NCBI GenBank assembly: GCA_963682055.1
Contig: OY821743.1
Span: 33,714,702 to 33,778,701 of the forward strand
Reading direction: 5' to 3'
From: Primula veris
Taxonomy: Eukaryota > Streptophyta > Magnoliopsida > Ericales > Primulaceae
Length of the DNA: 64,000 bases
Below the pieces are notes generated by a model, which saw only the letters and a list, made by a program, of their open reading frames with translations, was not told the origin of the DNA and made no database searches. The translations under genes were made by a program, and so were the position numbers. Within the stretch, counting starts at the first letter, position 1, and the number at the start of each line of letters is the position of its first letter. Positions 59,508-64,000 of the stretch are shown here, piece by piece.

Positions 59508-62500
59508 AGATCTTTTTACTAGTTTTTTATGGGTGTAAAGTTTTCATCTTTCAACATTTACTAGTTATTCAGTTCTTATCCATTTCACAACGTTCTTTTT
59601 CCTTGTATTTCTTGTTTTGGGAATTTTGTATTATGTTGGAAGCTGAAAGGGGGTACAAACTCAAATTTCGACTCATATATTATACCATATGTTTGTCACT
59701 TGTAAATTTTCTCAACTGAAAGAGTGAAAGTCTCTTGGCCCCGGTTGGTCCGGGGTAATTATATCCATTTGGTTTTATTTTCTTTGCTTTGTGATATTCT
59801 AAATAATAAGCTTATTATTTAAGGATCGAAGTTAAAAAATTGGAAAAAATATATTCACACAAATTTGTCACTCCATTGCACACTCCGTTACATGTATAAT
59901 AATATATTTTTTGTCAAAAAATACATTTTTATCCCTTCAAATATACATGTATGGAGTGTGTGAATTATATATATATGTGTATATATATATTAGTAATACT
60001 ATATTTAATGATTTTTCTTATTTTTAATTAGTATTTAAATTTAGGATATGCTCAACTATGGTTCTACTATATTTTTATTTGAATTTTTAGTAGATTGAGT
60101 TTTATTTTGTTGAATATTTATATTTTGGTTTATCAAATTATAGATTGTATTTTATGTATATTTAGAGGGATAAATATATGTTTCATTAATTATGGAGTGT
60201 GAGAGTTGTGTGCAAGTTGTGTGTCTAGCATCATCCTAAAAAAATTTAGTATGAACCCTAATATTTTGGAGAAAGTATTGTTTCCTTGTAATAATAAGGC
60301 CTATATTATAAGGTTTATAGAATTCCGAATTTCATGATACATTTTAGTTTTTTTTGCTACAACTCTAGAGTTTCTATTGAAAGAGCATCATGAACTTTTC
60401 TAGGCTGGTACTTTTAGGAGATAGTGCATGTCTTATGAATGTCATTATGGTCTCTTAATTTGGTATCCCCTTATAATTACTTTGTACTAAAGAAAGTATA
60501 ATTTAGCTTGCATAACTCAATCGTACACTCCTGAGGCTCTTTGTTCGATACGACTTTAAAGAGGTGATCCAGACGACATATGAGTTTTTAGGATTTATTT
60601 TATTTATTCCGTGTAAAAACACTGATCCAACACAGAAATTATATATGTACATGTACCATGCATGATGTGTGGAAGTAATTATTCATAACCACTAGCTTGT
60701 GAGATTCAAGACTGTAGGTCGTAAAGAAGACATTTAATAACAATAAATTAATCATAGTGATGTTATAAGTTTTCAGTCTGTTTGGTGTTAACTTTTCTGG
60801 GGGTTGGTAATTAGTCAGTTTTAGGCAATTTAGTTTCATAAGTTACCTATATCCTCTCTCTCAATCTCAAAAACATGAATGCACTATATTCTATTTCTTA
60901 AATATTGTCCCATCAAAATGAATTTATTTCCTGTAAGAATTAATTGTACGTAAAATGACCAATTGTGTTTGGACAAGATATCAGTAACATCACCATCTTT
61001 TTAGAGAGAGGGAATATCTTTTTTTTTGTTTCCCTAATGTTTAGATTCTTTTGTTGTTGCTGCTCATCCCACATCTATAATTATATAGGTGAGATTCTTA
61101 AAATTGACAGATTTCACAAGAGTAATAATTTCTCTTTTGTAGGGTTCAAATTTGCTCATGTACCGAGTTCAAGTTCTAACCACAATCATTTATTTATTTT
61201 TTGCGTCGTACTGAAATTCAAATTAAATTATATATATGTCACATGGTTTGTGAAGCTAATTGGAAAAGACAAAGGATGTATTCTAAACTCATTATCAGTT
61301 AGTTTTAGGTCTCTTTTTCTCTGAGGAATATACTACCCGCATTTTTATGTGTCAGAGACTCAAGAGTAAATTTAGGGTTTATTTGATTCATTTTTCAAAA
61401 ATTTCGCTGTGTTTTTGTTTTGTTTCACTAGTTTGAGGATATTTTGAAGACAGTGAGATAGGAGAGTTATAGAACAACAATTTTTTTTTAATTATGACCT
61501 TTTATATATCTAGCTTTACTATTTTTTCTTTATTAGTACAATTATTTTTTGAACGAGATTTGTGTACCTGATCTTTTGTGATGTATAAATATAAATGAAT
61601 AAAAACATGCAACTTCCAAATAATAATGTCATGGATCTACCTTAGCTCCCTTCATGATATTGATTCTATTAAGATGTGTTACGTACACATGGTTCATTTA
61701 TGTTTTTGAAGTTCTACTTGATTTATGGTTTTGATGAGAATGATATTATATATTTTTGTCTAATTTCTTGATGTAAAACAATCAATCAAGGGAATTTATT
61801 TAGTTATGAATTAAATTTTGTCGATTTGTAATGACTCAAACTAAAACTTGGTCGACAAAAAAATATACGATACAAAATTCTTTTGCACCAAAAACTTGGA
61901 AATGAGCTGTAAATAGAACTATTTCCTGCAAAATTTTCCTGAGTTAAATATTTTCCATAAGTAAATATTTTATGCCCAAACAAAAACACTGTACATCTAG
62001 TGTCTACATAACATGTACCATGTTGCTTGCTGATGAATGCTATAAATCAAATATTCCCTTTCTTTTATTTCGCGTTCTCTTTCATTATTTAACGTACATT
62101 TTCCTTGAGTTAATGCCTCCTATTAGCCTACAAGATATTACTTATTAAATCTCAAATTTCCCCCAAAAGACGAAAAATTAAACTAATATATTCAAATCCT
62201 TTAATAATAAAGGATATACTACTGACAATCTAATATACATGGACGTGGTAGACTGGGACAAAATAGTTGCAATTCACCACATTAGCACAGCAGAGCTAAT
62301 GAAAATATGTCCATCTCTAATTATTAATATATTCACATCTACAAAGTAAAATGATAGGGAATATTTCCTACTAGGAAAAACCAAAACAGAAAGAGCTCTA
62401 TACAAACAACCAAAATATTAAAGATATTTTTTATTTAGTGAATGTGAAGGTACATTCTGTCAACTTAATGACGACAATAAGCCCTAAATATATCCGTGAA

Positions 62501-62950
62501 TTAGGACTAAATTAAATAGTCGACATGACAGTAGCCAAAAGACAACTTATTTTCCTACCTTTTTTTTTAATACCCTTTAATCAATACCCTCATGTAAGTA
62601 ATTAAACTTAAATTTCGTATCTTATCTAAAGGATACTGACACTCACTAACATGATAAATTCCTTTAGCCTTGTCCTCTACTTATAGCTGGAAAAGTATGT
62701 AGTACTATAATATTTGAAACGAATGTATGATCCATCTTTCTGTGTATAAAAGGTACATTCTATGTTTGCATTATAATATATGCTGTTTCCAAGAAGCAAA
62801 AAGACGACAATTGTAGCATTAATTAAGTTGGTAAAAAAGGTGATCGGATTCTTCTGGTTTGTAAGATTCATAATATGAGTATATATCTACGATACTCCAT
62901 AACGGAACCAGAATTATGAAATAAAGACTGATTTTTTATTAAAAAAAATT
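59508..62950. other. Downstream intergenic DNA
   Basis: About 59855-60225 looks like a TIR element: TCACACAAATTTGTCACTCC...GCACACTCC at the left and its imperfect complement GGAGTGTGAGAGTTGTGTGC at the right. Inside it (60000-60130) is a unit of the ~120-bp repeat family. The rest, to 62950, shows no gene that I can support. Confidence 0.5.
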
Positions 62951-62953
62951 ATA

Positions 62954-63357
62954 CTTCATCCGTTTCAAAACAATCACTACAAAATAATGTTTGATTTAGT
63001 GAGAGTCAAAAGTTGTTACAAGCCTGTCACTAATTTAAAAATCTGTCACAAATTGACTAAACTGTCACAAAGTCGTCATAAAAACCGTCGCTAATAAGCT
63101 CGTAACAAAAAATACCGTCACTAATCCCGTCGCTATTTGGATTTTTTTTTGTAGTGAATAGTATATTACGAAACCACGTATCAAGTTTGACCGGACAATA
63201 ACTTGTATTAAAATGACCGAAATAAAAAAATTCAAAATCTAATAATATAATTGAACTTTTGAAGTATATGATTAAATTTTAAAAAAATTAATTTCGACTG
63301 TCCAATCAAACTTGACACGTGGTTTCGTAGTTGACTATTGTTTTGGGACGGAGGAAG
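62954..63357. mobile_element. Stowaway-type MITE, interrupted by a CACTA-type MITE
   Basis: The left end CTTCATCCGTTTCAAAACAAT and the complement of the right end (CTTCCTCCGTCCCAAAACAAT) match, and the match continues past the insertion into ACGAAACCACGT(A/G)TCAAGTTTGA. TA flanks both ends (62952-62953, 63358-63359), as expected for Stowaway (Tc1/mariner). The host element without the insert is about 219 bp. Confidence 0.85.
62975..63156. mobile_element. CACTA-type MITE nested in the Stowaway MITE, TSD AAT
   Basis: 182 bp from CACTACAAAATAATG to TTTTTTGTAGTG, with AAT on both sides (62972-62974, 63157-63159). The 3-bp duplication and CACTA ends mark the En/Spm (CACTA) superfamily. The interior has TGTCAC / CCGTC words in the opposite orientation to the copies at 51779 and 54810. 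Confidence 0.88.
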
Positions 63358-63359
63358 TA

Positions 63360-64000
63360 CCATATACGAAGTTATTTTACTAATATATATCAATCGATTA
63401 TTTCTTCACTTTTCTCAAATGTTCGAACTGTTTGTAAAATAATCACTTTCCAAATTAAAGATTTGCACGTTTACCATACAATAGGACGTAAACATTAAAA
63501 AAAGATTCACCAAATAACGTTGTATTTAAGTTTTACCAGACACTCAAGACTTAAGCCACGAAAAAAAAGATTTCATTAGTTAATTCATTTCCAGACTTTC
63601 ATTTTAACCCACCCTTTTAGTTTCTGTTCTCCTTTAATTTCATGGTTATAGTGAACATATAACTTCAAGCCTTAAAATAAAATAACTTAGGTACCTCTAA
63701 CCTATTTTATTTCAGTATTCAATATGTTTACACAAATGTGAGGCCAAAATATATAATATAAGAGTTTTTTGTGTGGACATTATCAAAGTGGTCATCGAAC
63801 ACCATATAAGCTCGTAATTTGATGCATAACAAATGCATACATACACATGAGTAAGTTGATCTTAACAGCAGCAAACATTGTCACTCATATGCTGAAAGAA
63901 GAATATATGCATCAAATCTTCTAAAAAACCCGCCTTCTCTATAAATATTTCACTCTCCATGTATACTGAAGTACATAATTACATGACTACTGAAGTAATT
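63360..64000. other. Right-edge intergenic DNA, possible promoter
   Basis: TCTCTATAAATATTTCACTC at about 63936-63955 could be the TATA region of a plus-strand gene beyond the window. No coding sequence is visible. Confidence 0.35.

Overview
The window is eukaryotic nuclear DNA from a flowering plant, almost certainly a eudicot. It holds a ribulose-bisphosphate carboxylase small-subunit (RBCS) gene with a chloroplast transit peptide, an R2R3-MYB gene, a DUF1005 gene, a branched-chain aminotransferase gene, GT-AG introns, AT-rich intergenic DNA and plant-type transposable elements. The RBCS sequence looks asterid-like to me, but I cannot name the species.

Layout. 1-970 (-): 5' part of a plant-mobile-domain gene running off the left edge, with a ~56-bp minisatellite (1097-2095) just upstream of its ATG and a perfect 64-bp inverted repeat at 2583-2725. 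6146-9349 (+): two-exon DUF1005 gene. 12223-23282: complete, very young Ty3/gypsy element of Tat/Retand type (685-bp LTRs with three mismatches, TSD AGTGC). Its gag-pol is on the minus strand with one in-frame stop. It also carries a convergent, three-exon plus-strand gene with its own TATA box and a 76-bp tandem array between the two genes. It splits a short host exon.

23752-31062 (-): ten-exon DUF676-type lipase/serine esterase gene rebuilt by eye with all splice phases matching. Its 4.3-kb first intron contains the RBCS gene (27232-28657) on the opposite strand. The RBCS copy keeps a canonical I-box and TATA box but has a 1-base deletion that shifts the frame, and its only intron is at an unusual place. 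44977-49262 (+): intact ten-exon branched-chain aminotransferase gene. 57797-59507 (+): intact three-exon R2R3-MYB gene of the RAX/MYB36/MYB68 type.

The rest is a mosaic of small elements: six hAT-like insertions built from ACCGAA/GGGTT-type motifs (three with 8-10 bp target duplications), CACTA-type MITEs with CACTAC ends, a Stowaway MITE interrupted by one of them, a ~1.05-kb foldback element with ~400-bp arms, a Cassandra solo LTR carrying a 5S rRNA region (TSD GTCAC), an 18S rRNA fragment caught inside a tandem repeat, and a degraded RNase H relic.

The host genes share no pathway. The most unusual features are the nested antisense RBCS gene and the two-gene retroelement. All exon models were made by eye from splice signals, reading frame and recalled family sequences; no alignment program was run.
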